A stretch of DNA of 64,000 nt, from assembly GCA_045047085.1 (NCBI GenBank), contig JASFYT010000004.1, positions 1 to 64,000 of the forward strand, given 5' to 3'. The notes below the pieces were generated by a model, which was not told the DNA's origin, did not search any database, and saw only the letters and a program-made list of their open reading frames with translations. A program made the translations under genes and the position numbers. This document shows, piece after piece, positions 43,790 through 52,308 of this stretch. The stretch's first letter is position 1. Every line of letters begins with the position of its first letter. The stretch is from GCA-2401155 sp045047085. Its GTDB lineage: Bacteria; Pseudomonadota; Alphaproteobacteria; Rhizobiales; Rhizobiaceae.

Positions 43790-44962
43790 CTAAAACGGCA
43801 AACCCACATAATTTTCTGCCAGCGATTGCATTGCTCTCTTAGACGAGAATAAATACTCCAATTCCGTCCGCTGCAGTTGATTATCAAAATTACTATTATC
43901 TGGAAAGTTGTGCAGCAAGGTAGTCATCCACCACGAGAACCGTTGCCCCTTCCAAACCCGAGCCAGCGCTTTTTGCGAGTATTGCTCAAGCCCCGTGTCG
44001 TCATTTTTCTTATAATGATCGACCAGTGCATGATACAGATAGTAGATGTCTGAGGCAGCACTATTGAGACCGCGCGCACCTGTTGGCGGAACGATATGGG
44101 CAGCATCCCCGGCCAAAAACATATTCCCGTAGCGCATCGGTTCGGCAACGAAACTTCGCAATGGCGCGATGCTCTTTTCTATTGACGGTCCGGTGATGAG
44201 TTGTGCAGCAACATCCGATGGCAACCTCAGCTTTAACTCATCCCAGAACGCATCGTCTGACCAGTCTTCGACGTTATCATCAAGCGGCACCTGAATATAA
44301 TAACGACTAAGAGCTTGTGAGCGGAGCGAACAAAGAGCAAAACCCCGTTCGCTCTTGGCATAAATTAATTCAGGCGAAACCGGCTTTGTGCTCGACAAAA
44401 CTCCAAGCCAGCCGAAAGGATAAACTCGTTCAAATTCCTCTATTTTGTCTTTTGGAATGGATTTTCGACTAACCCCGTGGAAGCCATCTGCTCCAATAAT
44501 ATAATCACAATCAATACGATGGATATCATCCCCATCACGGTAGGTCACATAGGGTTTATTGCTGGTCATGTCATGAGGTTGTACGTCTTGCACATTATGG
44601 AGAACTGCGCCGCCAGCTTTTTCGCGAGCGTCATAAAGGTCGCGCGTCAGCTCAGTTTGCCCATATACGACAACCGTATTGCCACCGGTCAGACCTTTAA
44701 GATCGATGTGGCTACGCTTGCCGTTGTGAGCGATGTCAAATCCATCATGGATCTCACCTTCTTTGTCCATCCGTTCGCCGCATTGCGCTTCCCGCATTAG
44801 CTTGGCAAACCCGTGCTCCAGAACACCGGCACGAACCCGCCCAAGCACATATTCCCTGCTGTGTTTTTCCAGCACGATGTTATCAATGCCCTTTAGGTCC
44901 AAAAGTTGGGAAAGTAATAAGCCGGACGGACCACCACCAATAATTGCAATTTGGGTTTTCAT
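43790..44962 (-). CDS. pobA: 4-hydroxybenzoate 3-monooxygenase
   Basis: From the ATG at 44962 (390 residues, the normal size), with GGAGAAGAGT upstream. The FAD motif GGGPSGLLLSQLL is near residue 8, the second FAD motif FLAGDAAHIVPPTGARGLN near 285, and YIIGADGFHGVSR near 155 is the family's DG motif. A VRAGVLEHG segment near 45 is characteristic of PobA. It converts 4-hydroxybenzoate to protocatechuate with NADPH and oxygen. It is divergent from the AraC-type pobR. No protocatechuate ring-cleavage genes lie in the window. Confidence 0.95.
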   Translation of the reverse strand: MKTQIAIIGGGPSGLLLSQLLDLKGIDNIVLEKHSREYVLGRVRAGVLEHGFAKLMREAQCGERMDKEGEIHDGFDIAHNGKRSHIDLKGLTGGNTVVVYGQTELTRDLYDAREKAGGAVLHNVQDVQPHDMTSNKPYVTYRDGDDIHRIDCDYIIGADGFHGVSRKSIPKDKIEEFERVYPFGWLGVLSSTKPVSPELIYAKSERGFALCSLRSQALSRYYIQVPLDDNVEDWSDDAFWDELKLRLPSDVAAQLITGPSIEKSIAPLRSFVAEPMRYGNMFLAGDAAHIVPPTGARGLNSAASDIYYLYHALVDHYKKNDDTGLEQYSQKALARVWKGQRFSWWMTTLLHNFPDNSNFDNQLQRTELEYLFSSKRAMQSLAENYVGLPF

Positions 44963-45048
44963 ACTCTTCTCCATTTCAGTGATGATACAAATTTTCTATG
45001 GACAATTGAATAGACAGAGACCCTCTTCTCTTGTACATATCGAACATT

Positions 45049-45936
45049 ATGGACGACATATTTCACAACCAAATTCCGAATTACAACCTTTATGGCGAGA
45101 TTGGTGATTTGCCCGATGTCATTCATTGCGAGGCAATATCCACCCGATCAATCCTGCATGATTGGAACATCGTGCCACATCGTCATAATCGCCTCTATCA
45201 GTTTTTTCTGGTTCGATCAGGCGGCGGCGAATATTATGTCGACGGTCGGAAGGGCGAATTAAGGCCACCACAGATACTCAATATTCCCCCTCGGGTGGTT
45301 CATGGATTTACATTCAAAACCGGCACACAAGGGTGGGTAATTACGATACCTTTGGAAGTACTGGACCACAGCATCGGCGATAATTTACGTCCGCATTTGG
45401 ATAGGCCCTTCGAAATTGATCCAACTTCAGGGTTGGCAGCGTTGTTTGACGATATTGCCCGCGAACACGCCAGTCTTCGGTTTGGCCGTGCTGATATACT
45501 ACAATCACTGATCGCACTGATTGTGGGAAAATTGGTTCGTAAAAAAGTGGAAATAGGGCAAAGCACAAATGTTGAAGTCGGATCGCCACTCATACGAAAG
45601 TTTGAGTTTTTGCTGGAACAGCATTTTTGCGATCATTGGACGGCAACTGAATATGCTGGTGCGCTAGCGGTATCACCAACCCATTTAACCAGGCTTGCCA
45701 ACAAGCATACAGGCATGCCGATATCCAAGATTATCGAAGGCCGGTTGATACAGGAAGCACGTCGAAATTTGGTTTACACAAGTCTCACAATCGCTGAAAT
45801 TGCATATCGAATTGGTTATAAAGATCCTGCTTATTTCACCCGTGTCTTCACCCGAGCCACTGGAGTGACACCAACAGCCTTTCGCAACAAAGTTGAACGC
45901 GGCCATGAAGCCAACCAGTATCAGAACACAATCTGA
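45049..45936 (+). CDS. pobR: AraC-family regulator of pobA
   Basis: From the ATG at 45049 (295 residues). Residues 30-140 form a cupin-type sensor (HRHNRLYQFFLVRSGGGEYYVDG quoted in part: RHNRLYQFF, IPPRVVHGF). Residues 195-290 are the AraC paired helix-turn-helix, with TATEYAGALAVSPTHLTRLANK and IAYRIGYKDPAYFTRVFTR. Divergent orientation to pobA with an 86-base gap is the arrangement of the AraC/XylS-type PobR. It should activate pobA in response to 4-hydroxybenzoate. No strong ribosome site is visible before this ATG. Confidence 0.88.
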   Translation: MDDIFHNQIPNYNLYGEIGDLPDVIHCEAISTRSILHDWNIVPHRHNRLYQFFLVRSGGGEYYVDGRKGELRPPQILNIPPRVVHGFTFKTGTQGWVITIPLEVLDHSIGDNLRPHLDRPFEIDPTSGLAALFDDIAREHASLRFGRADILQSLIALIVGKLVRKKVEIGQSTNVEVGSPLIRKFEFLLEQHFCDHWTATEYAGALAVSPTHLTRLANKHTGMPISKIIEGRLIQEARRNLVYTSLTIAEIAYRIGYKDPAYFTRVFTRATGVTPTAFRNKVERGHEANQYQNTI

Positions 45937-45983
45937 GAAATGACGGTCGGTTTTCAAAAATATCGTGCGCTAGAATAAATGTC

Positions 45984-46685
45984 CTAGACACCTAAATAGC
46001 GATGCAATGCATCCCTATCAGAGCGAAGCTCATCCGAAGTGCCGGCCCAGACAATTTTTCCACGCTCGATGATGAAATTTACATCCGCAATTTTGAGCAG
46101 GTCTTTCAGGTTTTTGTCGACCACAAAAATTGACATATTCTCGCTCTTGATGCGGTTCAGTGCAGCCCAGATATTCTGGCGCACCAATGGTGCCAGACCT
46201 TCGGTTGCTTCATCCAGTATCAATAGTTTTGGATTGGTCATCAATGCCCGTCCGATTGCCAACATTTGCTGTTCGCCACCCGATAACAAATTTCCCATTG
46301 AACTTGCTCGGATAGCCAACTCAGGAAACAGTTTATAGACTTTTTCGATGGTCCAGGGGTTTTCTACGCCTAGATGATTGCTGGCAGTGGCGATTAGATT
46401 TTCGCGAAGAGATAAATTTGGAAAAATCTGCCTTCCCTCAGGCACCAGTCCAATACCAAGATTGGCAATTTTGAAAGAGTCGCGACCCACCAGTTCCACA
46501 TCATCAAAAAGTATCGACCCGCCACTGGCTTTAACAATACCCATAATCGAATTGATAGTCGTGGTTTTACCCATGCCATTGCGTCCTAACAAAGTCGCAA
46601 CCTGGCCCGAACCAAACGCCAAATCCATACCAAACAACGCCTGCGAATTGCCATAGTGACTTGTCAGGTTTTCAATTTTTAACAT
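45984..46685 (-). CDS. livF: branched-chain-type ABC transporter ATP-binding protein LivF
   Basis: This 233-residue ATPase has Walker A GRNGMGKTT, signature LSGGEQQMLAIGRAL and Walker B LLILDEATEGLAP. At the H-loop the LivF family normally has VEQN in place of a histidine; here it is VDKNLKDLL, a small change. It is the last gene of an importer operon of the LivKHMGF class. In box-pathway loci this class typically imports benzoate or related aromatic acids. Confidence 0.92.
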   Translation of the reverse strand: MLKIENLTSHYGNSQALFGMDLAFGSGQVATLLGRNGMGKTTTINSIMGIVKASGGSILFDDVELVGRDSFKIANLGIGLVPEGRQIFPNLSLRENLIATASNHLGVENPWTIEKVYKLFPELAIRASSMGNLLSGGEQQMLAIGRALMTNPKLLILDEATEGLAPLVRQNIWAALNRIKSENMSIFVVDKNLKDLLKIADVNFIIERGKIVWAGTSDELRSDRDALHRYLGV

Positions 46686-46688
46686 GGT

Positions 46689-47432
46689 CTATTCCTCACC
46701 CAGATAGGCATGGCGCACATCGGCATTGCTGCGGATTTCATCCGGCGTTCCCGTAGCGATAATGTGACCGTAGACCAACACAGATATGCGGTCTGCTAAA
46801 GCAAATACCGCATCCATATCATGTTCAATCAGCAGGATTGTGCGCTTGCCTTTTAGGCTTTTCAGAAAATCTATCATGATCTTGCTTTCTGTAGGACCAA
46901 GACCGGCCATGGGTTCGTCAAGCAACATCAATTCGGCATCAGACGCCAGAGCTATTGCAATCTCCATTTGTCGATGTTCGCCGTGAGAAAGTGCAGCAGT
47001 TGGTTCCTCCGCCCGCTTTTCCAACCCAACTTGAGCCAGCATCTCACGGCCTTCATCACGCAGATGCGCGATGCCGCGAGCAGCTTTTAAAAATTTAAAC
47101 GAGTGTCCATCGCGTGCCTGAATAGCAAGAGCAACATTATCGAGAACAGACATATCCATGATAAGCGAAGTTATTTGAAATGAGCGGGTAATGCCCAATC
47201 GTGCCCTCGTATAGGCCGGACGGTTGGTGATGTTCTTACCCTTGAAATGGATTGATCCCTCATCCGGTGCCAAAGCACCAGAAAGTTGTGAAATCAGCGT
47301 TGTCTTTCCCGCTCCATTTGGCCCGATAATGGCATGAAGCTCTCCTTGTTCAACTGCAAGGTTTACATCGTCAGTTGCTGTCACGCCACCAAAGCTCTTA
47401 CGCAGGGAAGTGATTTTCAACAAGGTGGTCAT
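46689..47432 (-). CDS. livG: branched-chain-type ABC transporter ATP-binding protein LivG
   Basis: This 247-residue ATPase has Walker A GPNGAGKTTLIS, a long Q-loop region with GITRSFQITSLI, signature ALSHGEHRQMEIAIALA (a normal LivG variant of SGGQ) and Walker B LMLLDEPMAGLGP. The H-loop is LIEHDMDAVFAL. Its ATG overlaps the livM stop as ATGA, and three bases separate it from livF. The pair should form the heterodimeric motor. Confidence 0.92.
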   Translation of the reverse strand: MTTLLKITSLRKSFGGVTATDDVNLAVEQGELHAIIGPNGAGKTTLISQLSGALAPDEGSIHFKGKNITNRPAYTRARLGITRSFQITSLIMDMSVLDNVALAIQARDGHSFKFLKAARGIAHLRDEGREMLAQVGLEKRAEEPTAALSHGEHRQMEIAIALASDAELMLLDEPMAGLGPTESKIMIDFLKSLKGKRTILLIEHDMDAVFALADRISVLVYGHIIATGTPDEIRSNADVRHAYLGEE

Positions 47433-48400
47433 TTTCGTTTCCCCTTGCCTTTAATCAAGCCAATCAGACCACCACGTGCAAACAACACAACCCCAATCAA
47501 CATCAAGCCGAACGGCAGGTGCCAAAATATTGTGAAGCTTGATAGAATCTCTTCCATGAGAATAAACACAGCCGCACCCAAAACAGGTCCGATGGAAGTT
47601 GCGGTACCACCCAGAATTACCATGAACATCAATTCGCCTGAGCGGCTCCAACCCATCATATCTGGCGATACAAAGGTTGTGAAATTTCCAAGCAAGGCCC
47701 CGGCAAACCCGCACATCGCACCAGAAATAACATAAGCCGTCAGTCGGTAAAAATAGATATTGTACCCCATGGTTACCACACGCTCACTATTGCCTTTGGC
47801 GCCTTGCAGCACCATGCCGAAGCGTGAATTTATGATGGTCTTTACAATCACCATTGCGATCACAAGAGACACATAAGATATCAGATATAACTGCAACGGG
47901 TTATCGAGATTAACCAGCGGTGCCTCGGATCTGATATCAATTACCAATCCATCGTCGCCACCATATTCCTCTATCGACAACAGCAGATAATAGGCCATCA
48001 TACCAAAAGCCATGGTGATCATAATGAAATAGACACCTTTGGTACGCAGGCTTATCGCTCCGGTGATCAGCGCAAACAGCGCCGAAATTGAGACTGCAAA
48101 TAGAATATGATACCCCGCACCATAGCCAGCGATAGCGTCGAGCCCACCATAGGTTTCGTGGTATACTGGGATACCCACTGCATAAGCACCAATACCGATA
48201 TAGGCCGCGTGGCCGAAGGATACGAGACCACCATAACCAAGCACCAGATTGAGACTTACGGCAGCAATCGCAAGGATCACCAAACGGGTGGCCAGCAGCA
48301 GGTAAAACTCGTTTCCGGTCCACAAGAATATTGGTGGAATGATGAGCAGTGCCAGCATCACGCCAAGCGTCACCCATCCTGTTCGGGTCATTTGAGGCAT
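47429..48400 (-). CDS. livM: branched-chain-type ABC transporter permease LivM
   Basis: This 323-residue permease has about nine predicted helices. The conserved VLGYGGLVSFGHAAYIGIGAYA block near 50-70 (core GYGGLVSFGHAA) and the coupling segment ERVVTMGYNIYFYRLTAY near 205 are diagnostic of LivM. Its start overlaps the livH stop as TAATG. It pairs with LivH. Confidence 0.92.
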   Translation of the reverse strand: MPQMTRTGWVTLGVMLALLIIPPIFLWTGNEFYLLLATRLVILAIAAVSLNLVLGYGGLVSFGHAAYIGIGAYAVGIPVYHETYGGLDAIAGYGAGYHILFAVSISALFALITGAISLRTKGVYFIMITMAFGMMAYYLLLSIEEYGGDDGLVIDIRSEAPLVNLDNPLQLYLISYVSLVIAMVIVKTIINSRFGMVLQGAKGNSERVVTMGYNIYFYRLTAYVISGAMCGFAGALLGNFTTFVSPDMMGWSRSGELMFMVILGGTATSIGPVLGAAVFILMEEILSSFTIFWHLPFGLMLIGVVLFARGGLIGLIKGKGKRK

Positions 48401-49335
48401 TAGCGCACCTTTGGTGGGAATAATCCCTGAGGCCGTATCGCAAGGATTAACGCCATTAGAATATATATCAGCATGGAAGATATTGCTGGTGCAGATGTTT
48501 CAGCCGCATCCGCGCTCATGAATAATTTGAAGAAGTCATCAATAAACGAGCGACCCAGCGTATCGATCAACCCGATGATGATGGCGGCAATAAACGCGCC
48601 TTTCATAGACCCAATACCCCCGACAATGATGACCACAAATGCTGTGATAATAATTTCCCCGCCCATGGAAATTGACGCTTCCGTAATGGGGGAGATCAAC
48701 ATTCCGGCAAGTCCGGCAAGCATCGCGCCCAGCGCAAATACCAAAGCAAACAGCAATTGAATATCAATGCCGAGGGCCGAAACCATGGTGCGGTTTGATG
48801 CCCCTGCCCTTATCAACATGCCAAGACGGGTGAAATTGACAAGCCAGTAAAGTCCTGCCGCCACCGCAAGTCCAACGCTTATGATCAAGAGACGGTAAGT
48901 GGGTACAATAACACCGGTAAATAATTCAACCTGACCATCAAGCCATTGAGGCAGCGGAACAGAAAACCCTTCTGGACCCCAGATCAAATGCACACTTGTA
49001 TCGATCACCAAAATCAGACCGAATGTACCCAATACGTGATCCAGATGGTCCCGATCATATAAATGACGCGCAACAAACCGTTCAATGCCATAACCAACAA
49101 CAGCCGTAAGCGGGAGGGCTATCAACATCGCCAATAGAAAATTTCCAACAACAAATGTCAGCGATGCGCAGATAAAAGCGCCCACCATATAGATGGAGCC
49201 ATGCGCCAGATTTACGAAATCGAGAATACCAAATACCAGCGTTAAGCCGGACGCCACAAGAAACAACAACAAACCAAGTTGAATGCCATTTAGCGTTTGT
49301 ACGATTAGAAGTGTGTAGTCCACATCAGGATCCAA
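48400..49335 (-). CDS. livH: branched-chain-type ABC transporter permease LivH
   Basis: This 311-residue permease, from a TTG at 49335, has the LivH block LVFGILDFVNLAHGSIYMVGAF near 28-49 (core FVNLAHGS) and the coupling segment RAGASNRTMVSALGID near 180. The true start could be a GTG a few codons downstream. The binding-protein gene lies 64 bases upstream with a hairpin between. Confidence 0.91.
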   Translation of the reverse strand: MDPDVDYTLLIVQTLNGIQLGLLLFLVASGLTLVFGILDFVNLAHGSIYMVGAFICASLTFVVGNFLLAMLIALPLTAVVGYGIERFVARHLYDRDHLDHVLGTFGLILVIDTSVHLIWGPEGFSVPLPQWLDGQVELFTGVIVPTYRLLIISVGLAVAAGLYWLVNFTRLGMLIRAGASNRTMVSALGIDIQLLFALVFALGAMLAGLAGMLISPITEASISMGGEIIITAFVVIIVGGIGSMKGAFIAAIIIGLIDTLGRSFIDDFFKLFMSADAAETSAPAISSMLIYILMALILAIRPQGLFPPKVR

Positions 49336-49355
49336 ATAATTAGATGCGTGGAGTA

Positions 49356-49373
49356 GCCGGGATATTTCCCGGC
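49356..49373 (-). promoter_or_regulatory. intergenic stem-loop after the Liv-type binding-protein gene
   Basis: GCCGGGA (49356-49362) and TCCCGGC (49367-49373) form a 7-bp GC-rich stem with a 4-base loop. Two more pairs form outside it after one mismatch. It begins about 26 bases after the stop of the binding-protein gene and precedes livH. No T-tract follows. Confidence 0.65.
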
Positions 49374-49399
49374 CACAGTTTTATGAAAAGCAACGCTTC

Positions 49400-50581
49400 C
49401 TATTTCAAAGAACATTCAGAAGCGTAAGGATCCTGATGATTTGTGAATACGGTTTTCACAATTTTTGTGGTCCATTTGCCATCCGCATCCGCAACGACTT
49501 CACGCAGATAGAAATTTTGGATCGGCATGTGGTTGTTACCATAAGCGTAGGAACCGCGCACAGATGGGTAGTTCGCTGCTTTCATTGCAGCACGCATACC
49601 ATCCATATCGGTCAAATCACCCTTTACCGCCTCAACCGCTGATTTGATCAGGAAGATCGAGTCATATGCCTGTGCAGCATAAAAAGATGGATAGCCACCA
49701 TACTTTGCCTTGAAATCCGTCACGAATTTATTGTTTTGCGGATTATCCAGTCCAGGGCCCCATTGTTGTGTGGTCTGAGAACCAAGAACACTCTCAAATT
49801 TTGCGGCCTGCAATTTAGGCAGGCTGAGCGCATCCACCGTGAAAACAGAATAAAGCGGCAAAACATCTTTCAAACCAGCTTGGTGGTATTGTTTGATGAA
49901 GGCACCACCGGCTTTGCCTGGGTAAAATACAAACAAACCCTCAGCACCCGAAGCCTTGGCTTTCGCCAATTCGGCAGAAAAATCAAGTTGTGCGTCTGCA
50001 CCCCATTTGGTCAAATCCTTACCGAGAACCTTGCCTTTGAAAGTTCGTTCAACACCGGTGACCATATTCTTACCAGCAGCATAATTTGGCGCCATGATAT
50101 AGATGGATTTGACACCCTTCTGATTGAGAACTTCACCCATGGCCATTGGCGTCTGATCATTCTGCCAGGAAGTCGAAAAGAAGTTTTTATGGCACAACTT
50201 GCCAGCGATTGGAGATGGCCCGGCATTTGCAGAAATCATGAATTTCCCTGCATCCAGAACAGATTTACGTGAAGCCAGCAAAACGTGGCTCCAGATATAA
50301 CCCGCTACAAATGTCACATCGTCCTGCTTAACCAGCTTGTCAGTTACTTGTTTGCCGGTTTCCGGCTTGAAACCGTCATCGCCGTAGATCAGGTTGACAT
50401 CAAGGTCGCCCATCTTGCCGCCAATATGTTCCAGCGCCAGATCAACTGCGTTTTTCTGATCGTTGCCAATCACAGCGGCACCGGTTGTTAGCGTGGTCAC
50501 AAAGCCAATTTTCACTTCGCCAGCCCATGCCGGCAAAGTGAACATGGTAGCGGCAATAGCCGCTGATATTAATTTTTTCAT
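49400..50581 (-). CDS. aromatic-acid ABC transporter substrate-binding protein (LivK type)
   Basis: From the ATG at 50581 (393 residues). It has a Sec signal peptide (MKKLISAAIAATMFTLPAWA), then GEVKIGFVTTLTTGAAVIGND. The family-6 (Peripla_BP) pattern follows, with a VAGYIWSHVLLASRKSVLDAG segment near 95 and FYAAQAYDSIFLI near 310. Members of this kind beside box genes bind benzoate-type acids. The three operator-like elements 187-244 bases upstream tie the operon to the benzoate regulon. Confidence 0.9.
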   Translation of the reverse strand: MKKLISAAIAATMFTLPAWAGEVKIGFVTTLTTGAAVIGNDQKNAVDLALEHIGGKMGDLDVNLIYGDDGFKPETGKQVTDKLVKQDDVTFVAGYIWSHVLLASRKSVLDAGKFMISANAGPSPIAGKLCHKNFFSTSWQNDQTPMAMGEVLNQKGVKSIYIMAPNYAAGKNMVTGVERTFKGKVLGKDLTKWGADAQLDFSAELAKAKASGAEGLFVFYPGKAGGAFIKQYHQAGLKDVLPLYSVFTVDALSLPKLQAAKFESVLGSQTTQQWGPGLDNPQNNKFVTDFKAKYGGYPSFYAAQAYDSIFLIKSAVEAVKGDLTDMDGMRAAMKAANYPSVRGSYAYGNNHMPIQNFYLREVVADADGKWTTKIVKTVFTNHQDPYASECSLK

Positions 50582-50767
50582 ATTTTCTTCTCCCAATTAA
50601 TACTACTGCCCCTACAACGCATATGTTGTACCGCACAGGCAACACAAAACACGTAGGTTAGTCTCTTCCTTACTGGTAAAATTGATCAGAAACTCCCTCT
50701 GTCAAACCACCAAATAGGTTTGTCCTATATCAATGATCGATTTCACCTCCCAGCAAATTATACAAAT

Positions 50768-50825
50768 TGCTATATAATGCAACCCGATTTGCATTATATA
50801 GCAGAAAATATTGCATTATAGTGCA
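50768..50825. promoter_or_regulatory. triple TGC-N8-GCA operator array upstream of the Liv-type importer
   Basis: Three palindromic elements start at 50768, 50790 and 50812, exactly 22 bases apart (about two helical turns). The first is TGCTATATAATGCA, the exact reverse complement of the second, TGCATTATATAGCA; the third is TGCATTATAGTGCA. The last overlaps the stop of the glutamine-synthetase-like gene. The same element recurs near the ligase operon. BoxR is the probable ligand; this is inference from recurrence. Confidence 0.75.
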
Positions 50826-52276
50826 GAAAAATACTCCGTTTGCTCCCATTCAGAAACCGTTTCCAAATATCTATCCCATTCAGCCCGTTTGATATGCGCC
50901 AAAAATTTAACGAACTCTGTACCAAACTGCTCATTAAAGAGAGCCGAATTCTCAAACTGCTCAATCGCGTCAATCAGATTTTTTGGAAAACTTGGAGCCT
51001 CACCTTCATATGGCGTTTCAACCGCTGGCGGTGCATTCAGATTGGCGTCGATCCCGGCCAATCCACTGATTATTTGAGACGCAAAAAAGTAATATGGATT
51101 TGCAGCCGGTTCCGCGACGCGGTTCTCAATTCGACTACTTGTATCCCCTGGTTTCATCAACGCCCGGATCATCGCACCACGGTTATCATGCCCCCATTGA
51201 ATTCGGTCCGGAGCCATCTGGAAAGGTTGAAAGCGTTTATAACCGTTCACCGTTGGCGTTGTCAGCAGGCAGCTCTCACCGGCATGAGCCAAAAGTCCGG
51301 CAATCCATTGACTGGCCAATTGCGTTATTTCACCTGCTTTGTCCGGCATCAAAAGGTTTGCGCCGCTTGAAGCATCTACCAGAGACTGGTGCAAATGCCA
51401 GCCACTGGAAACACAATTTTCCACCCTCGGCCGACACATAAATGTTGCATGCAAACCACGGCGTGCGCAGACCTCTTTCACCATAGTTCGAAACATCACC
51501 ATGTTATCCGCATGAGCCAAAGGTGTATCGGGATCAAAGGTGAATTCGAACTGGCTTGGCCCCATTTCCACTTCCATAGAACGAACGGGTAGCCCCATCG
51601 CCTCACAATTACGACGAAGCTCGTCTATTATATTTTCGACATCGCCATATCGGGTTTCAGTCAGAAGCTGATAACCCTGAGTAAGATTTTTAGTGAGAGG
51701 GGGCTGGCTCGGCATGGTTGCATGTCGGTGTTCTAGGTTTTCATCGACAATTTCAAAGATATGGAACTCCACTTCCAACCCGACAATCATTGCAATATTT
51801 TTTTCATGTAATTTTGAAAGTGCCGTCTTCAATACATGCCGGGAGGCAAATGGAATAGGCACAGCATCGGTGTAAACCACATCGCAAAGTATCCAAGCCG
51901 AGTGGGGTGCCCATGGCAAAATTTTGAAAGTACCCGGATCAGGCACCAGCAAAATATCACCAGCGCCCTGCATTGGAGCTGAAACATTATCGCAATCTTT
52001 GGACCAAACAGAAAATACAGTTCGGTGTGACGTGTCTTTAAGCAACAAAGTTGAGGTCACGGTTAGTCCGTTGCCAAAAATTGAAGCAAAAGCACTGGCG
52101 ACAATGGTTTTACCACGCAATACACCGTGCTGATCAGCAAACAGAACCCGCACGGTTTCAAGGTTGCTATCGGCCACCTGTGCAATCAAATCAGCTGCTT
52201 GGGTGATGCAATCTGCATCCAGAAGCCCTGCACTCGCCAGGGCTCCTTCTCTTATTTTTAACGTATGGTCTGCCAA
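50816..52276 (-). CDS. glutamine-synthetase-like ligase (possible gamma-glutamyl-amine synthetase)
   Basis: This 486-residue protein, from a TTG at 52276, has the GS catalytic blocks. GLEVEFHIFE near 163 and EVEMGPSQFEFTF near 235 give the metal-site glutamates. SSGWHLHQSL near 300 corresponds to the His block, NGYKRFQPF near 345 to the adenosine site, and SRIENRVAEPAANPYY near 388 to the final Arg-Glu-Arg site. Housekeeping GS is about 470 residues. GS-like enzymes of the aniline (AtdA1/TdnQ), isopropylamine (IpuC) and putrescine (PuuA) pathways instead attach glutamate to an amine. Its pairing with a Rieske oxygenase gene 32 bases upstream suggests such a role. Confidence 0.85.
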   Translation of the reverse strand: MADHTLKIREGALASAGLLDADCITQAADLIAQVADSNLETVRVLFADQHGVLRGKTIVASAFASIFGNGLTVTSTLLLKDTSHRTVFSVWSKDCDNVSAPMQGAGDILLVPDPGTFKILPWAPHSAWILCDVVYTDAVPIPFASRHVLKTALSKLHEKNIAMIVGLEVEFHIFEIVDENLEHRHATMPSQPPLTKNLTQGYQLLTETRYGDVENIIDELRRNCEAMGLPVRSMEVEMGPSQFEFTFDPDTPLAHADNMVMFRTMVKEVCARRGLHATFMCRPRVENCVSSGWHLHQSLVDASSGANLLMPDKAGEITQLASQWIAGLLAHAGESCLLTTPTVNGYKRFQPFQMAPDRIQWGHDNRGAMIRALMKPGDTSSRIENRVAEPAANPYYFFASQIISGLAGIDANLNAPPAVETPYEGEAPSFPKNLIDAIEQFENSALFNEQFGTEFVKFLAHIKRAEWDRYLETVSEWEQTEYFSAL

Positions 52277-52308
52277 TGTGGGATACTCTTCTTACTAATT
52301 GATGTAAC

